DNA of 33,254 nucleotides from Campylobacteraceae bacterium (GTDB taxonomy: Bacteria; Campylobacterota; Campylobacteria; Campylobacterales; Sulfurovaceae). Under the pieces are notes generated by a model, which was given only the letters and a program-made list of their open reading frames with translations, searched no databases and was not told the DNA's origin. A program made the position numbers and the translations under genes. Positions 32,251 through 33,254 of the stretch are shown here, piece after piece (positions within the stretch are counted from its first letter, which is position 1; each line of letters starts with the position of its first letter). The DNA is taken from the NCBI GenBank assembly GCA_027024155.1, contig JALVTE010000071.1:1-33254 (forward strand), written 5' to 3'.

Positions 32251-32871
32251 TTAATCGCCTTTTTTCTAATTTAGGAATTATTTTAGCAGATTTTTTTTAA
32301 CTTTAGTATAAATATTACAGAATATAAAAATAAATATTAATTATTAATAGATTATTAACACTAACTTAAGTTATTCTTTAAAAAATGAAACTAGCTCATA
32401 GAGTAAGATAGCCCATAAAATGTAGCTTTTAAAATAAAATATATGGGTAATAACTATACACTTAATTTCATTATTTATAGGTAGTGTATCTTTTATGCTC
32501 ATACATATTAATCTATAATAAATTTTTTTAATAAAATTATTTTTTATACACAGTTAATTTGTTTTATTTGTATCATATATACACAGATTAGTTATTTAAC
32601 ATAATAAATACATAAATTTAATATTTTATTGTTCTAACTTAAGTAATATAATGATAATGTACCATTTCTAATTCCGTTATATGGTATTAAATTTAGAAAT
32701 AATTTGTTTTGTACAGATATGTTCTACATTCATATCATTTATGTATATTCTATGTTATATTTCGAGTATTAAGAAGTATAGTCTAGTAAATATAGTAATT
32801 TTTATTTATAGTTAGATTAAGCAGGAAATACAATACATTTTATGGTGTTTCTTCAAATTAAGGGGGTTTAT
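32251..32871. other. 621-base AT-rich divergent intergenic region
   Basis: No coding frame or repeat of the REP kind was seen. It contains an 11-base direct repeat CTAACTTAAGT at 32361-32371 and 32634-32644, several TATAAT-like boxes and a TACAAT at 32829-32834 suited to drive the rightward gene. The region is long for this genome and probably carries regulatory sites for the surface-protein gene at its right. Confidence 0.5.
32829..32866 (+). promoter_or_regulatory. Candidate -10 box and ribosome site of the SdrD-like gene
   Basis: TACAAT at 32829-32834, then AAGGGGG around 32860-32866, then ATG at 32872. This gives a leader of about 31 bases. There is no clear -35 box. Confidence 0.35.
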
Positions 32872-33254
32872 ATGAGTTTTAATAAATTAAGTAAGGGGAT
32901 GCTATTAGCTATTATTTTATCTAAAGTAGCTACTGCAGATATTAATGGTGTTGTTTTCAGGGATTTACCTTTAAATGGAACCACAACTAATCAATACGGT
33001 ATTAAAGATACAAATGAATTAGGTATAGCTGGTGTGCAAATAATTGGTATTGACAGCTCTGGTGCTACAGCAACTACGCAATCAGCCCAAGATGGTAGTT
33101 ATACTTTACAAGGTCTTAGTGGAAAGATTAGAGTAGAGTTTAGTAATTGGGCAAGTTATTTAAAAGAGAGTCCATCAAATACAGTAAATAACTCTTCGGT
33201 TCGCTTTGTTAATGATGGCGATAGCAATATAGACTTTGGACTTCATAATCCGAT
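32872..33254 (+). CDS. Surface protein with SdrD B-like domain (partial, runs off the right edge)
   Basis: At least 127 codons are open to the right edge. A signal peptide ends around VATA (residue 22). The mature start DINGVVFRDLPLNGT, followed by YGIKDTNELGIAGVQIIGI, QDGSYTLQGLSGKIRVEF, SVRFVNDGDSNIDFGLHNP, is a typical SdrD-B/Cna-B-like prealbumin fold found at the start of large DUF11-containing surface proteins. It shows the same domain type as residues 347-455 of the 1615-aa barrel protein. A strong ribosome site (AAGGGGG) precedes the ATG. The length and later domains lie outside the window. Confidence 0.75.
   Translation, partial: MSFNKLSKGMLLAIILSKVATADINGVVFRDLPLNGTTTNQYGIKDTNELGIAGVQIIGIDSSGATATTQSAQDGSYTLQGLSGKIRVEFSNWASYLKESPSNTVNNSSVRFVNDGDSNIDFGLHNP

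Overview
This window is AT-rich and looks chromosomal, from a member of the Campylobacterota (formerly Epsilonproteobacteria), probably a free-living Sulfurimonas/Sulfurovum/Arcobacter-like lineage. The basis is protein style and gene order: a short MqnA of the futalosine menaquinone pathway, a short (about 280 aa) BioB close to TopA (an order I recall from Campylobacter), AT-rich intergenic DNA, and TATAAT-type -10 boxes with poor -35 boxes. Genus assignment is inference; no rRNA or tRNA gene was seen.

Layout. 1-1475: the tail of an unidentified gene, a small internally duplicated protein of unknown function, and a convergent radical SAM/SPASM protein. 1586-7624: one very large surface lipoprotein (2012 aa) with two Ig-like repeats, a right-handed parallel beta-helix, and a C-terminal half holding a transglutaminase-like Cys-His-Asp set and a TPR-like segment. 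7629-8291: mqnA, converging on it. 8383-17903: five co-oriented minus-strand genes for exported proteins built from DUF11-type modules. In order of transcription these are a 305-aa protein, a 156-aa protein, a 367-aa acidic protein, a 1615-aa protein with an outer-membrane-barrel-like C-terminus, and a 674-aa protein with lectin-like repeats and a lamin-tail domain. Shared modules, short spacings and two intercistronic hairpins suggest one cell-surface assembly. This is the most likely undescribed system here.

18062-32250 is mostly housekeeping. A coupled set (metallophosphoesterase, bioB, CPA2 antiporter) is followed by topA, an ABC-F ATPase, a DUF945-like exported protein, asnB, a coupled HAD phosphatase/FAD oxidoreductase pair and an L,D-transpeptidase. 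The four gaps longer than 300 bases are 20570-21035, 23244-23555, 26877-27258 and 32251-32871. The first three are packed with palindromic repeats: GTAG-plus-hairpin REP-like units (two as head-to-head REPIN-like pairs), three copies of a roughly 118-bp inverted-repeat element (one flipped), a longer outer inverted repeat enclosing two of them, and tandem AAC-phased heptamers at the 3' ends of topA and the ABC-F gene. The fourth gap is a 621-bp AT-rich leader before another SdrD-B-like surface protein that runs off the right edge.

The surface theme (lipoprotein, five-gene DUF11/barrel locus, partial SdrD-like gene) stands apart from the conserved metabolic genes around it. All functional statements for those surface proteins are inferred from architecture.
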